A DNA stretch of 64,000 bases, from assembly GCF_002929335.1 (NCBI RefSeq), contig NZ_PJIL01000008.1, positions 1 through 64,000 of the forward strand, read 5' to 3'. A program made the position numbers and the translations under genes. The stretch's first letter is position 1; each line of letters opens with the position of its first letter. Of this stretch, positions 26,939 through 35,902 are shown one piece after another. This DNA comes from Arthrobacter sp. Y81 (GTDB lineage: Bacteria; Actinomycetota; Actinomycetes; Actinomycetales; Micrococcaceae). The notes beneath the pieces are model-generated. The model was not told the origin of the DNA, made no database searches, and worked only from the letters and a program-made list of their open reading frames with translations.

Positions 26939-27431
26939 GGGCGTGTGCCTCGCGGGCAGCGCCGAAGGCCTCCAGGGCTTCCCCGGTCAGGCGGAAGGTG
27001 GACCACTCCTCCATGGGGAATGCGCCCAGCCTCTTGTAGAAATTGATGGACGGTTCGTTCCAGTCCAGTACGCTCCACTCCACGCGCGCATAACCGCGTT
27101 CGACGGCGGTGGCCGCCAGGTGCTGCAGCAGGGCCTTGCCGTGGCCTTCGCCGCGGGCCGCCGGAGTCACGTAGAGATCCTCGAGGTAGATGCCGTGGAC
27201 ACCTTCCCACGTCGAGTAGTTGAGGAACCAGAGGGCGAATCCCTGGACCTCGCCCGCCGCGTTTTCGGCCATCGTGGCGTAAACCCTGGGGTTCTCGTCG
27301 AACAGCACGTCCGTCAGCATTTCCGGGGTGTTCCGGACCGCGTGGGGTTCTTTTTCGTAGATGGCCAGGTCGTGGATCATCTGCAGGATGACGGGAACGT
27401 CATCTACGGTGGCTGGCCGGATTACACTCAT
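26931..27431 (-). CDS. GNAT acetyltransferase, diamine-acetyltransferase-like
   Basis: This 166-residue protein resembles the spermidine/diamine N1-acetyltransferase group. It has IRPATVDDVPVILQMIHDLA at the start, WEGVHGIYLEDLYVTPAARGEGHGKALL containing the acetyl-CoA loop, and VEWSVLDWNEPSINFYKRLGA near the end, where the tyrosine is the usual general acid. ATG 27431 follows GGGAGAG at a rather long distance. The open frame extends upstream but lacks similarity. It precedes and overlaps the hydrolase gene by eight bases, so the two are cotranscribed. Confidence 0.88.
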   Translation of the reverse strand: MSVIRPATVDDVPVILQMIHDLAIYEKEPHAVRNTPEMLTDVLFDENPRVYATMAENAAGEVQGFALWFLNYSTWEGVHGIYLEDLYVTPAARGEGHGKALLQHLAATAVERGYARVEWSVLDWNEPSINFYKRLGAFPMEEWSTFRLTGEALEAFGAAREAHARG

Positions 27432-27571
27432 GATTGGGTTCTCATCTCTCCCTGCTGGAGGGGTGTCTTGAAACTCGGGCTTGATGTCCACTCTACTGAA
27501 TTCCGCCGCCCTGCTGCTCGACGCCGTGGGATCCAGGCGGTGTCCGAACAACGACCGACCGGCGGGGAGCA

Positions 27572-28393
27572 ATGAACGACCAGACGCGGCGGCGCACCCG
27601 GGGGATAGGCCTCCTCATCGTCGTGTTGGCAGTTGGATTGGCCGCGCTTGCCGGCATAACGCTGCTGCAGTTGATGGACGCCCGTCCCTCACCGGTGTCC
27701 CCGGCCGGGACATCGTCGGTGTCCGCCGCGGACCCGCCTGATGCCGCTCCTGAAGGCGCCGTGACAGTCGGGGATCTGCGGACAATCATCAGCAGTCGTG
27801 ACACGCTGACCATCAGCGTCCTGGGGGACTCCACAGGCGACGAACCGGGTGAATGGGTCGACTTATGGGCGCGGGATCTGTCGAAGCGCGGAACCGTGAC
27901 ACTGCACTTCTGGGACGGGGCCACCGGTGACTGGAAAGCGCACCCGACCGTGTACCCGGGCCCGGACCGCCCCATCACCGTCTGGAACGGTTCCCGTTCA
28001 GGCGCCAGCTATGCCTATCCGCTTGAGCACCTGGACCGCATCCAGCCTTCAAAACCTTCGCTCACCGTGCTCAACTTCGGGCACAACCCGGCCCCGGAGC
28101 GGGCGGACAAAGGCGCGGCGGAGCTGCTGGCCGCCGCTGACGCCAAGTGGTCCGCACGGGTTCCCGCAGCGATTGTGCTGCAGAACCCGTCGCTGGGGAT
28201 GTGGGAGGAGCATACAGCCGGCAGCGTGGCTGCGCTTCGGGACTGGGCGCCAGGTGCCGGCTATCCGGCCATTGACGTTAACGCAGCGTTCCGGGCACGC
28301 GGGGGCCTGCCGGGACTACTCACAGACGATGTGCACCCGAATTCCGCGGGACAACGTCTGTGGGCAGACACGATGGGTGCTGCCCTGGGCTGA
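27572..28393 (+). CDS. Membrane-anchored SGNH/GDSL hydrolase
   Basis: This 273-residue protein has an N-terminal signal-anchor (GLLIVVLAVGLAALAGITLL, residues 13-32), a Ser/Pro/Ala linker and an extracytoplasmic SGNH hydrolase domain. The catalytic serine is in VLGDSTGDE (block I), the asparagine block is LNFGHNP, and the Asp-His pair is DVHPNSAG near residue 256. It probably deacylates a cell-envelope carbohydrate or lipid. ATG 27572 is preceded by GGGGAG at 27564-27569. The gene is divergent from the acetyltransferase/hydrolase pair. Confidence 0.85.
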   Translation: MNDQTRRRTRGIGLLIVVLAVGLAALAGITLLQLMDARPSPVSPAGTSSVSAADPPDAAPEGAVTVGDLRTIISSRDTLTISVLGDSTGDEPGEWVDLWARDLSKRGTVTLHFWDGATGDWKAHPTVYPGPDRPITVWNGSRSGASYAYPLEHLDRIQPSKPSLTVLNFGHNPAPERADKGAAELLAAADAKWSARVPAAIVLQNPSLGMWEEHTAGSVAALRDWAPGAGYPAIDVNAAFRARGGLPGLLTDDVHPNSAGQRLWADTMGAALG

Positions 28394-28407
28394 CGGCCGG
28401 AGCCCGG

Positions 28408-30954
28408 TCACAGCCTGCTGACGTCGGTCACCCGCACCACGGCCGTGCCGGTTTCGTCCGACGCCGCCAGGTCCACCTCTGCGGAGATTCCCCAGTCGTG
28501 GTTGCTGGCGGGGTCGTCGAAAATCTGCCGGACTTTCCACATGCCGGGCTCTTCCGTGATGATCAGCAGCCCCGGGCCACGGGCGTCCGGTCCGGTGCCG
28601 ATGTCATTGTGTTCGTCGAAGTAGTCATCCAGGACATCTTCCCAGCGGTCGGCATCCCAGCCGGTGCCGCCGTCGAGCTCGCCGAGTTCCGTGGCCGCCT
28701 CGTCGGCGAAAAGCTCCACGCGCCGGAACATTTCGTTCCGGACCATCACCCGGAACGCCCTGATGTTGGACGTCAGCGACGGCGGCGGCGGCGGGGGAGC
28801 GTCGTGCGGGGTCGGAGCGGCTCCGGAGGTCAGCTCCTCCCATTCATCCAGCAGGCTGGAATCGACCTGCCGGACCAGCTCACCCAGCCAGGCGATCAGG
28901 TCCTCAAGGTCTTCCCGGAGGGAGTCCTGCGGGACCGTCTGGCGGAGCGCCTTAAAGCCGTCGGCGAGGTACCGCAGCACAATGCCCTCGGAGCGAGCCA
29001 GGCCGTAGAACTGGACGAATTCACCGAAGTTCATGGCCCGCTCGTACATGTCCCGGACCACGGACTTGGGGGCAAGCTCGAAGTCGCCAATCCAGGGCGC
29101 AGCCTTGCGGTAGACATCGAAGGCCTCCCCCAGGATTTCCGCCAGCGGCTGGGGGTAGGTGACGTCCTCAAGCATGGCCATGCGCTGGTCATACTCGATG
29201 CCGTCGGCCTTCATGGCGGCGATGGCTTCGCCGCGGGCCTTCTTCTGCTGGGCCGACAGGATCTGCCGGGGCTTTTCCAGCGTGGATTCGATGACGGACA
29301 CCACGTCCAGGGCGTACGACGGCGACTCCGGATCAAGGAGTTCCAGCGCCGCCAGTGCAAACGGCGAGAGCGGCTGGTTCAGCGCAAAGTTGGCCTGCAG
29401 GTGGACAGTGAGCCTGACGGTCCTGCCGTCCGGGCCCTGTTCCTCGGGCGGGATCCGCTCCACAACACCTGCGGCCAGCAGTTCCCGGTAGATGCCCAGG
29501 GCTTTCTTCATCAGCTGCAGCTGCGAAGTGCGGGGTTCGTGGTTGTCCGTGAGCAGCCGGCGGGCCGCCTTGAAGGGGTCGCCGGGCCGCTCCATCAGGT
29601 TCATCAGCATGGCGTGCGTCACGGTGAAGCTGGAGGTCAGCGGATCGGGGACGGAGCCCACCAACCGGTTATAGGTGGGTTCGCCCCACGACACGAAGCC
29701 CTCGGGCGGCTTCCGCTTGACCACCTGGCGGAGCTTCTTCTGGTCGTCGCCGAACTTGGCGGTGGCCTTGGCCATCGCCTTGACGTTCTCGGTCACATGT
29801 TCGGGGGCCTGCACCACCACGGTGCCGGCGGTGTCGTACCCGGCCCGCCCTGCACGGCCGGCGATCTGGTGGAACTCGCGTGAGTTCAGCAGCCGGGTAC
29901 GGACGCCGTCGTACTTGCTGAGGGCCGTGAGCAGGACCGTGCGGATGGGCACGTTGATGCCCACGCCCAGCGTGTCGGTGCCGCAGATGACCTTGAGCAG
30001 GCCGGCCTGTGCCAACTGCTCCACCAGCCGCCGGTACTTCGGCAGCATGCCGGCATGGTGAACGCCGATGCCGTGGCGGACCAGCCGGTTGAGGGTCTTG
30101 CCGAAGCCTGCCGCAAAGCGGAAGCCGGCAATCAGCTCGGCGATCTTGTCCTTCTCCTCGCGGGTGCAGACGTTGATGCTCATCAGGTTCTGCGCCCGGT
30201 CGATTGCCTCAAGCTGGCTGAAGTGGACCACATAGACGGGGACCTGTTTGGTGGAGAGCAGCTCCTCGAGGGTCTCGTGGACAGGCGTCTGCTCGTAGTA
30301 GTAGTGCAGCGGGATCGGGCGTTCAGCGGAACTGACGGTCGTCGTCGGGCGTCCCGTCAGATCGGTGAGGCCGGCCTCAAAGCGGCTGACGTCACCCAGG
30401 GTCGCGGACATCAGCAGGAACTGCGCCTGCGGAAGCTCCAGCAGCGGCACCTGCCAGGCCCAGCCGCGCTGCGGGTCGGAGTAGAAATGGAACTCGTCCA
30501 TGATCACCGCACCCAGGTCCGCCCCGGCGCCTTCCCTAAGTGCGATGTTGGCCAGGATTTCGGCGGTGCAGCAGATGATGGGTGCGTCCTGGTTGACGCC
30601 GGAGTCGCCGGTGATCATTCCCACGTTTTCGGCACCGAAGATCTCGCACAGGGCGAAGAATTTCTCCGATACGAGGGCCTTGATGGGTGCCGTGTAGTAG
30701 CTTCGGTCCCCCCGGGCCATGGCCTGGAAGTGCGCGGCAATGGCGACCAGGGACTTGCCGGACCCCGTCGGAGTGGTCAGAATGACGTTGTCCCCGGAGG
30801 CGAGTTCCATGATGGCCTCGTCCTGTGCGGCGTAGAGGGACAGCCCGCGGCTTTCCGTCCACTCAACGAAACGGGTGTAGAGCTCATCCGGATCGTGGTC
30901 CGCCCCGCTGGAGGTACGTTCGGCCGGGACAGGGAGCTGCTCAACGAGTTTCAT
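28408..30954 (-). CDS. DEAD/DEAH-box helicase, Ski2/Mtr4-like with C-terminal DUF3516
   Basis: From ATG 30954 the protein has 848 residues. RecA-like domain 1 holds a Q-motif-like YAAQDEAIMEL, Walker A TPTGSGKSLVA and the DEFH box in VIMDEFHFYSDP. Domain 2 holds KVICGTDTLGVGINVPI and HQIAGRAGRAGYDT. A long C-terminal region (after about residue 430) matches the actinobacterial DUF3516 extension. It is related to the Ski2 group of RNA helicases, suggesting ATP-driven RNA unwinding in turnover or repair. A TTG at 30963 is possible, but TAAGCT (minus strand, 30968-30963) eight bases before the ATG supports 30954. Confidence 0.9.
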   Translation of the reverse strand: MKLVEQLPVPAERTSSGADHDPDELYTRFVEWTESRGLSLYAAQDEAIMELASGDNVILTTPTGSGKSLVAIAAHFQAMARGDRSYYTAPIKALVSEKFFALCEIFGAENVGMITGDSGVNQDAPIICCTAEILANIALREGAGADLGAVIMDEFHFYSDPQRGWAWQVPLLELPQAQFLLMSATLGDVSRFEAGLTDLTGRPTTTVSSAERPIPLHYYYEQTPVHETLEELLSTKQVPVYVVHFSQLEAIDRAQNLMSINVCTREEKDKIAELIAGFRFAAGFGKTLNRLVRHGIGVHHAGMLPKYRRLVEQLAQAGLLKVICGTDTLGVGINVPIRTVLLTALSKYDGVRTRLLNSREFHQIAGRAGRAGYDTAGTVVVQAPEHVTENVKAMAKATAKFGDDQKKLRQVVKRKPPEGFVSWGEPTYNRLVGSVPDPLTSSFTVTHAMLMNLMERPGDPFKAARRLLTDNHEPRTSQLQLMKKALGIYRELLAAGVVERIPPEEQGPDGRTVRLTVHLQANFALNQPLSPFALAALELLDPESPSYALDVVSVIESTLEKPRQILSAQQKKARGEAIAAMKADGIEYDQRMAMLEDVTYPQPLAEILGEAFDVYRKAAPWIGDFELAPKSVVRDMYERAMNFGEFVQFYGLARSEGIVLRYLADGFKALRQTVPQDSLREDLEDLIAWLGELVRQVDSSLLDEWEELTSGAAPTPHDAPPPPPPSLTSNIRAFRVMVRNEMFRRVELFADEAATELGELDGGTGWDADRWEDVLDDYFDEHNDIGTGPDARGPGLLIITEEPGMWKVRQIFDDPASNHDWGISAEVDLAASDETGTAVVRVTDVSRL

Positions 30955-30996
30955 TGCTTTCAAGCTTAGTGCCCGCAGCCAATGGGTGGTTCGTCC

Positions 30997-31025
30997 TTGG
31001 TCGCGGGGCCGGCCCGGACTAGGCT
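30997..31025 (+). promoter_or_regulatory. Probable promoter of the methyltransferase gene
   Basis: TTGGTC (30997-31002) and TAGGCT (31020-31025) are separated by 17 bases. Transcription would start about 30 bases before the TTG start codon, leaving room for the visible ribosome binding site. Confidence 0.45.
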
Positions 31026-31064
31026 CGGCCTGACGGCAACCGCTCGAGCCATTGGAGGACGTCC

Positions 31065-31844
31065 TTGAAATGGGATCCCGCTAAGTACGTGGAGTTCGGA
31101 AACCACCGCGACCGGCCATATTTTGACCTCACCGCGCGTATCCACGCGGACCATCCGCGCCATGTGGTGGACCTCGGCTGCGGGCCCGGCAATCTCACGG
31201 CGACCCTCGCGGAGCGCTGGCCCGGCGCCGAAGTGCTGGGGATCGACTCGTCCGCCGAAATGCTGCAGAAGGGGGGAACCCACGCCGCGCGGTCGGCCAA
31301 CCTCTCCTTCGCACTGACGGACATCGCCCGGTGGATGCCGTCGGACCGGACCGACGTGGTGGTGACCAATGCGGCCCTGCAGTGGGTCCCCGGCCACCCG
31401 GCCCTCCTGGCCGGCTGGCTGGAGGCCCTCAGGCCCGGCGCCTGGTTCGCCCTGCAGGTCCCGGGGAATTTCGGTTCCCCGTCGCATGTGCTGATGCGGC
31501 AACTCGCGGAGTCCGGCCGCTGGACGGACGCCCTCGACGGCGTCCTGCGGCACGATGACGCCGTCGCTGAACCCGCCGAGTACCTCAACATCATGCTCGA
31601 CGCCGGCTGCGACGCGGATGCCTGGGAAACCACCTACCAGCAGGTTCTGCACGGACCGGATCCGGTCCTGCAGTGGGTCAGGGGAGCCGGACTGCGGCCT
31701 GTGCTGTCAGCGCTCCCGCCGGCGGACGCTGCGGAATTCGAGGCGGAGTATTCGGCGCTGCTCAACGACGCCTACCCTGCCACTTCACACGGCACTTTTT
31801 TTCCGTTCCGGAGGATTTTCGCAGTCGCGCGGAAACGGGGCTGA
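31065..31844 (+). CDS. tam: Trans-aconitate 2-methyltransferase-like protein
   Basis: This 259-residue class I SAM-dependent methyltransferase has the Tam layout. It begins MKWDPAKYVEFGNHRDRPYFDL, has SAM motif I VVDLGCGPGNLTATL near residue 30, an acidic loop GIDSSAEML, VVTNAALQWVPGH (motif IV) and LQVPGNFGSPSH. Tam methylates spontaneously formed trans-aconitate, relieving aconitase inhibition. The TTG start at 31065 is decided by GGAGGA at 31054-31059 and by homology beginning there. The ABC exporter genes follow 28 bases later, though a functional link is not evident. Confidence 0.82.
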   Translation: MKWDPAKYVEFGNHRDRPYFDLTARIHADHPRHVVDLGCGPGNLTATLAERWPGAEVLGIDSSAEMLQKGGTHAARSANLSFALTDIARWMPSDRTDVVVTNAALQWVPGHPALLAGWLEALRPGAWFALQVPGNFGSPSHVLMRQLAESGRWTDALDGVLRHDDAVAEPAEYLNIMLDAGCDADAWETTYQQVLHGPDPVLQWVRGAGLRPVLSALPPADAAEFEAEYSALLNDAYPATSHGTFFPFRRIFAVARKRG

Positions 31845-31872
31845 CCATGCCATCGCGGCGGAGGGAGGTTCG

Positions 31873-33621
31873 ATGCTCCCGGGCATGATGATGCGGCTGC
31901 TCGCCGTGCATAAGCCGGCGGTCCTGGCTATCGTGGTCCTGCAGCTCCTGCAGACCACGGCCAACCTCCTCCTGCCCACCCTCAATGCCGCCATCATTGA
32001 CGACGGAATCGTCATGGGGAACACGGACCTCATCCTTCGGCTGGGCGGCTTGATGGCAGGAATTGCCGCCGTCCAGGTTGCCACGGCACTCGCGGCCGGC
32101 TACTTCAGTGCCAACGTGGCCATGAAGCTTGGCCGCCAGCTGCGCCAGGAGCTCTTCGCGAAGGTTCAGTCCCTGTCCTCCCAGGAGGTGGGGTCATTCG
32201 GCGTGCCCAGCCTGGTGACACGGGCCACCAACGACGTCCAGCAGATCCAGGCGCTGGCCGTGCTGGTCTTCACCATGCTCGTGGCGGCGCCCGCAATGGG
32301 CATCGGCGGCATCGTCCTGGCCCTGAACCAGGATGTGGTCCTCTCTGGCATCGTGGTGGCCATCGTGCCCGTACTGGTGGTCATCATGTACCTGATCGTG
32401 CGCCGGCTCGTGCCCCTCTACCGGGAAGGCCAGATCCTGATCGACCGCATCAGCAGGGTGCTGCGGGAGCAGATCATCGGGGCCAATGTCATCCGGGCGT
32501 TCGTCCGCCAGGCGCACGAAGCGCGCCGCTTCGCCGTCGTCAACCGTGAGCTGACCCGCAACAACCTGCAGTCCGCGCTGCTGGTGGCCGGGATGCTGCC
32601 GCTGATCATGATCGTGGTGAACCTGTCATCGGTGGCAGTGGTGTGGTTCGGCGGCCACAGAATCCAGGCAGGGGACATGAAGCTTGGCGCGCTGACGGCC
32701 TTCATCGCCTACATCCTCCAGATCCTCATCGCCATCATGATGGCGATGTACGTCCTGATGACGGCTCCCCGCGCGGCGGCCTGCGCAGAACGGATCCAGG
32801 CGGTGCTGGACACCCGCCCCGCCATCGCCGATCCGGCGATCTCGCGGGCCGGGCTGCCGCACGCACAGCGCACCGCAGGCGGCACAGTGGAATTCCGCGA
32901 CGTCACCTTCGCCTACCCCGGGGCGGAGGCGCCGGTCCTGGACCGCATCAGCTTCACTGCGGCGCCGGGCACGTTCACCGCCATCATCGGCTCGACGGGC
33001 AGCGGAAAGTCGACACTGCTCAACCTGCTGCCCCGTTTCCTGGACGCCACGTCGGGGGAGGTCCTGATCGGCGGCCACAACGTGAAATCACTTCCGCTTC
33101 ATTTCCTGCGGAACAGCCTGTCGCTGGTGCCCCAGCGCGCCTACCTCTTCTCCGGTACTGTTGCCGAGAACCTGCGGATTGCGGCGCCCGACGCCAGCGA
33201 CGACGACCTCCTCCGAGCGCTCCGTACCGCCCAGGCGGAGGAGTTTGTGCGCGACCTGCCCCACGGTCTCCACACCCCGGTGAGCCAGGGCGGCACGAAT
33301 TTTTCCGGCGGCCAGCGCCAGCGGCTGTGCATCGCCCGCGCACTGCTCCGCGACGCCCCGGTGTACCTTTTTGACGACAGCCTCTCAGCGCTGGACCATG
33401 CAACGGACGCGCGCCTCCGCGAGGCGCTTACCCCGCTCACCCGCCGGTCCACGGTGATCATCGTGGCCGAACGCATCGCGACGATCCTCGACGCCGGCCT
33501 CATCCTGGTGCTGGACAACGGCAGGCTCGTCGCCCAGGGCACGCACAGCGAACTGATGCGTACGTCGACGGTCTACCAGGAAATTGCCGCGTCACAGCTT
33601 GCGCTCGGAGGCAGGGTATGA
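31873..33621 (+). CDS. ABC exporter half-transporter A (degenerate ATP site)
   Basis: This 582-residue protein has a six-helix exporter domain (residues 1-320) and an ATPase domain. Walker A GSTGSGKST is near residue 373 and the signature FSGGQRQ near 477. Walker B ends FDDSLSALD, placing Asp where the catalytic Glu normally is, and the H-loop reads VAERIAT with Glu instead of His. These changes mark the non-hydrolysing site of a heterodimeric type IV exporter. ATG 31873 follows GGAGGT closely. The partner starts in a four-base overlap. Substrates are probably drugs or lipids. Confidence 0.92.
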   Translation: MLPGMMMRLLAVHKPAVLAIVVLQLLQTTANLLLPTLNAAIIDDGIVMGNTDLILRLGGLMAGIAAVQVATALAAGYFSANVAMKLGRQLRQELFAKVQSLSSQEVGSFGVPSLVTRATNDVQQIQALAVLVFTMLVAAPAMGIGGIVLALNQDVVLSGIVVAIVPVLVVIMYLIVRRLVPLYREGQILIDRISRVLREQIIGANVIRAFVRQAHEARRFAVVNRELTRNNLQSALLVAGMLPLIMIVVNLSSVAVVWFGGHRIQAGDMKLGALTAFIAYILQILIAIMMAMYVLMTAPRAAACAERIQAVLDTRPAIADPAISRAGLPHAQRTAGGTVEFRDVTFAYPGAEAPVLDRISFTAAPGTFTAIIGSTGSGKSTLLNLLPRFLDATSGEVLIGGHNVKSLPLHFLRNSLSLVPQRAYLFSGTVAENLRIAAPDASDDDLLRALRTAQAEEFVRDLPHGLHTPVSQGGTNFSGGQRQRLCIARALLRDAPVYLFDDSLSALDHATDARLREALTPLTRRSTVIIVAERIATILDAGLILVLDNGRLVAQGTHSELMRTSTVYQEIAASQLALGGRV

Positions 33622-35480
33622 TCGCAGCCGAACCCACAACGACGACGGCGGTCGCCGCCCCGGGTGCCGCCTGGGCCACCAGCAGGCGCCTTCTGGGACT
33701 GCTGGGCCCCGTCAGGTGGAGGATGCTCGGTGCCGTTGCCGCCACCTGCGCGTTTGTGGCGCTCAACGTGTCGGCCCCCAAGCTGCTGGGCGACGCAACC
33801 GACGTCGTGGTTGAAGGTGTTTTTGGAGGGACCTTCAACGAACGGAAACTTGCCACCCTGCTCCTGCTCGTGGCGGTGATGTACATCGGCGCTTCTCTCT
33901 TCAGCTGGGTACAGGGAGCTGTCACCGCCACCGCCGTGCAACACGTGAGCTACCGGCTGCGGGCCTCCGTGGAGGACAAACTGCACCGGCTGCCGTCCGC
34001 GCATTTTGACGAGCAGCGGCGCGGGGACGTCCTCAGCCGGGCCACCAACGACGTCGACAACATCTCCCAGGCACTGAACCAGCTGCTGAACCAGCTGATC
34101 CTGTCGGTGCTCATGCTGCTCGGCGCCCTCGCCATGATGCTGTGGCTCTCCCCGCTCCTGGCGGTCATTGCCTTGGTGACCGTGCCGTTTTCGACCGTGG
34201 TCACTGTCCTCGTCGCCCGGAAGTCCCAGGCGCACTTTACCGAGCAGTGGAGGACCACCGGCGAACTCAACGCACACCTCGAGGAGTACATCACGGGCCA
34301 CGAGGTGCTCAAGGCCTTCGGCCGGCAGGGCATGGCCACCGAGGTGTTCACCACCAGCAACGACAGGCTCTCCCGGACCAGCGCGCGCGCCCAGTACGTT
34401 TCCGGCGCCGTCCAGCCGCTCCTGGTTTTCGTGTCCAACCTCAACTACATTGCCGTGGCTGTGGTGGGCGCGCTGCAGGTCACCGCCGGTGCCATGACCA
34501 TCGGCGGGGTCCAGGCCTTCATCCAGTTCAGCAGGCTCTTCAGCCAGCCGATCGGGCAGATTGGCGGCATGCTGACCGTGATGCAGTCCTGCCTCGCGTC
34601 GGCTGAACGTGTGTTCGCCCTCCTGGATGCCGCGGAAATTCCGCGCGACGGCACGGAGCAGGCCGGGGAGTTGGCCGGAAGGGAGCCGGCCGGCGCGGAG
34701 GGGGCAGCAGTCACCGGCGGCCGGGTGGTGTTCGACGCCGTCACCTTCGGCTACAACAGCGGTCCGCCCGTGGTCCGGGAGCTGTCCTTTACCGCTGAGC
34801 CCGGGCAGACCGTGGCCATCGTCGGGCATACCGGGGCCGGTAAAACCACCATGGTGAACCTGCTCATGCGGTTCTACGAGCTCGATTCCGGCCGGATCAC
34901 CGTCGACGGCGTGGACATCGCAGGGCGCGGCCGTGACGAGCTGCGTTCCATGATCGGCATGGTGCTGCAGGACGCCTGGGTGTTCACCGGCTCCATCAGG
35001 GAGAACATCGAGTACGGGCGGCCCGGCGCCAGCGACACCGACATTCTCTCCGCCGCCGAAGCCACGCACGTGGACCACTTCGTGCGCGCCCTCCCTGACG
35101 GCTACGGCACACTATTGGGCAACGACGGCGACTCCCTCAGCCAGGGGCAGCGGCAGCTGATCACCATCGCCAGGGCCCAGCTCGCGGGCCGCAGCATCCT
35201 CGTCCTGGACGAGGCGACAAGTTCCGTCGACACGCGCACTGAAGTGCAGATCCGGCAGGCGATGCAGCGGCTCCGGCAGGGCAGGACGAGCTTCGTGATT
35301 GCCCACCGTTTGTCCACGGTGCGGGACGCTGATCTAATTCTCGTCATGGACCACGGACGAATCGTCGAACACGGCAACCACCAACAGCTGCTGGCAGCCA
35401 ACGGGCACTACAGCAGGCTTTACGATGCCCAGTTCTCCGGTAGGGCAGATGCGCTGCGCGCAGGGGAATCAGGGCAGTGA
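33618..35480 (+). CDS. ABC exporter half-transporter B (catalytic ATP site)
   Basis: This 620-residue partner has its own transmembrane domain (residues 30-330) and an ATPase domain with Walker A GHTGAGKTT near residue 405, Walker B VLDEATSSVD with the catalytic Glu near 531, and H-loop FVIAHRLST. Its signature reads SLSQGQRQ instead of LSGGQ. That signature faces the degenerate Walker site of subunit A, while subunit A's canonical signature faces this subunit's intact Walker site. The pattern matches heterodimeric multidrug exporters such as BmrCD and TM287/288. Its stop overlaps the GntR gene. Confidence 0.93.
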   Translation: MIAAEPTTTTAVAAPGAAWATSRRLLGLLGPVRWRMLGAVAATCAFVALNVSAPKLLGDATDVVVEGVFGGTFNERKLATLLLLVAVMYIGASLFSWVQGAVTATAVQHVSYRLRASVEDKLHRLPSAHFDEQRRGDVLSRATNDVDNISQALNQLLNQLILSVLMLLGALAMMLWLSPLLAVIALVTVPFSTVVTVLVARKSQAHFTEQWRTTGELNAHLEEYITGHEVLKAFGRQGMATEVFTTSNDRLSRTSARAQYVSGAVQPLLVFVSNLNYIAVAVVGALQVTAGAMTIGGVQAFIQFSRLFSQPIGQIGGMLTVMQSCLASAERVFALLDAAEIPRDGTEQAGELAGREPAGAEGAAVTGGRVVFDAVTFGYNSGPPVVRELSFTAEPGQTVAIVGHTGAGKTTMVNLLMRFYELDSGRITVDGVDIAGRGRDELRSMIGMVLQDAWVFTGSIRENIEYGRPGASDTDILSAAEATHVDHFVRALPDGYGTLLGNDGDSLSQGQRQLITIARAQLAGRSILVLDEATSSVDTRTEVQIRQAMQRLRQGRTSFVIAHRLSTVRDADLILVMDHGRIVEHGNHQQLLAANGHYSRLYDAQFSGRADALRAGESGQ

Positions 35481-35857
35481 GCGGCGTAAATGAGTTTCCG
35501 GGGACCTGGAAGCCGAACCAGGGCAGTTCGGTCCCGCTCTTTGAACAGTTGCGGCTGAACATCATCGAACGGGCGGACAGTGGTGCCCTGGCCCCCGGCA
35601 CGCGCCTGCCCGCCGTGCGCGCCCTTGCAACCGCGCTGGGCGTCGCCCCGCACACCGTGGCCCGCGCCTACAAGGAGCTGGAAGCGGCAGGGATTGTAGC
35701 CACCCGCGGCCGGCACGGAACCACCGTCTGCGCCAGGGACGCGGCATGGACCTCGCTGACTGCGGCTGCTGCCGATTTCGCCACCGCGGCAAAGGCCCAG
35801 GGCGCAAGCTTTGCGGAGGCAGTACAGCTGCTGGCGGCGGCCTACGACGCCGAATAG
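35477..35857 (+). CDS. GntR family regulator, YtrA-type
   Basis: This 126-residue protein has a winged helix-turn-helix of the GntR family: SVPLFEQLRLNIIERADSG, then LPAVRALATALGVAPHTVARAYKELEAAGIV, followed by a short helical tail without a ligand domain, as in the YtrA subfamily. Such short regulators typically control ABC transporters encoded beside them. Its GTG start lies within a four-base overlap with exporter subunit B, so it is the third gene of the operon and probably represses it. The wing contains RGRHGTTV. Confidence 0.88.
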   Translation: MSGVNEFPGTWKPNQGSSVPLFEQLRLNIIERADSGALAPGTRLPAVRALATALGVAPHTVARAYKELEAAGIVATRGRHGTTVCARDAAWTSLTAAAADFATAAKAQGASFAEAVQLLAAAYDAE

Positions 35858-35873
35858 GCGCCGACATGGAAAT

Positions 35874-35889
35874 TCGAAGAAGTTTTCGA
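35874..35889. promoter_or_regulatory. LexA (SOS) box-like palindrome at uvrA
   Basis: The 16 bases have perfect outer arms TCGAA and TTCGA with the spacing of the actinobacterial/Bacillus LexA box TCGAAC-N4-GTTCGA. Only the two innermost conserved positions differ (G for C, T for G). It ends one base before the uvrA -10, so a bound repressor would block RNA polymerase. Confidence 0.65.
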
Positions 35890-35890
35890 T

Positions 35891-35896
35891 TAGCAT
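35891..35896 (+). promoter_or_regulatory. uvrA -10 element, leaderless arrangement
   Basis: TAGCAT ends six bases before the uvrA GTG. No ribosome binding site is present between them. Confidence 0.6.
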
Positions 35897-35902
35897 TAGT
35901 GG

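Noticed and set aside
28360..29883. A 507-codon plus-strand frame opposite the helicase
   Set aside because: The helicase frame has full helicase motifs; the antisense frame has none.
33573..35078. A 501-codon minus-strand frame opposite ABC subunit B
   Set aside because: His/Gly-rich antisense shadow of a certain transporter gene.
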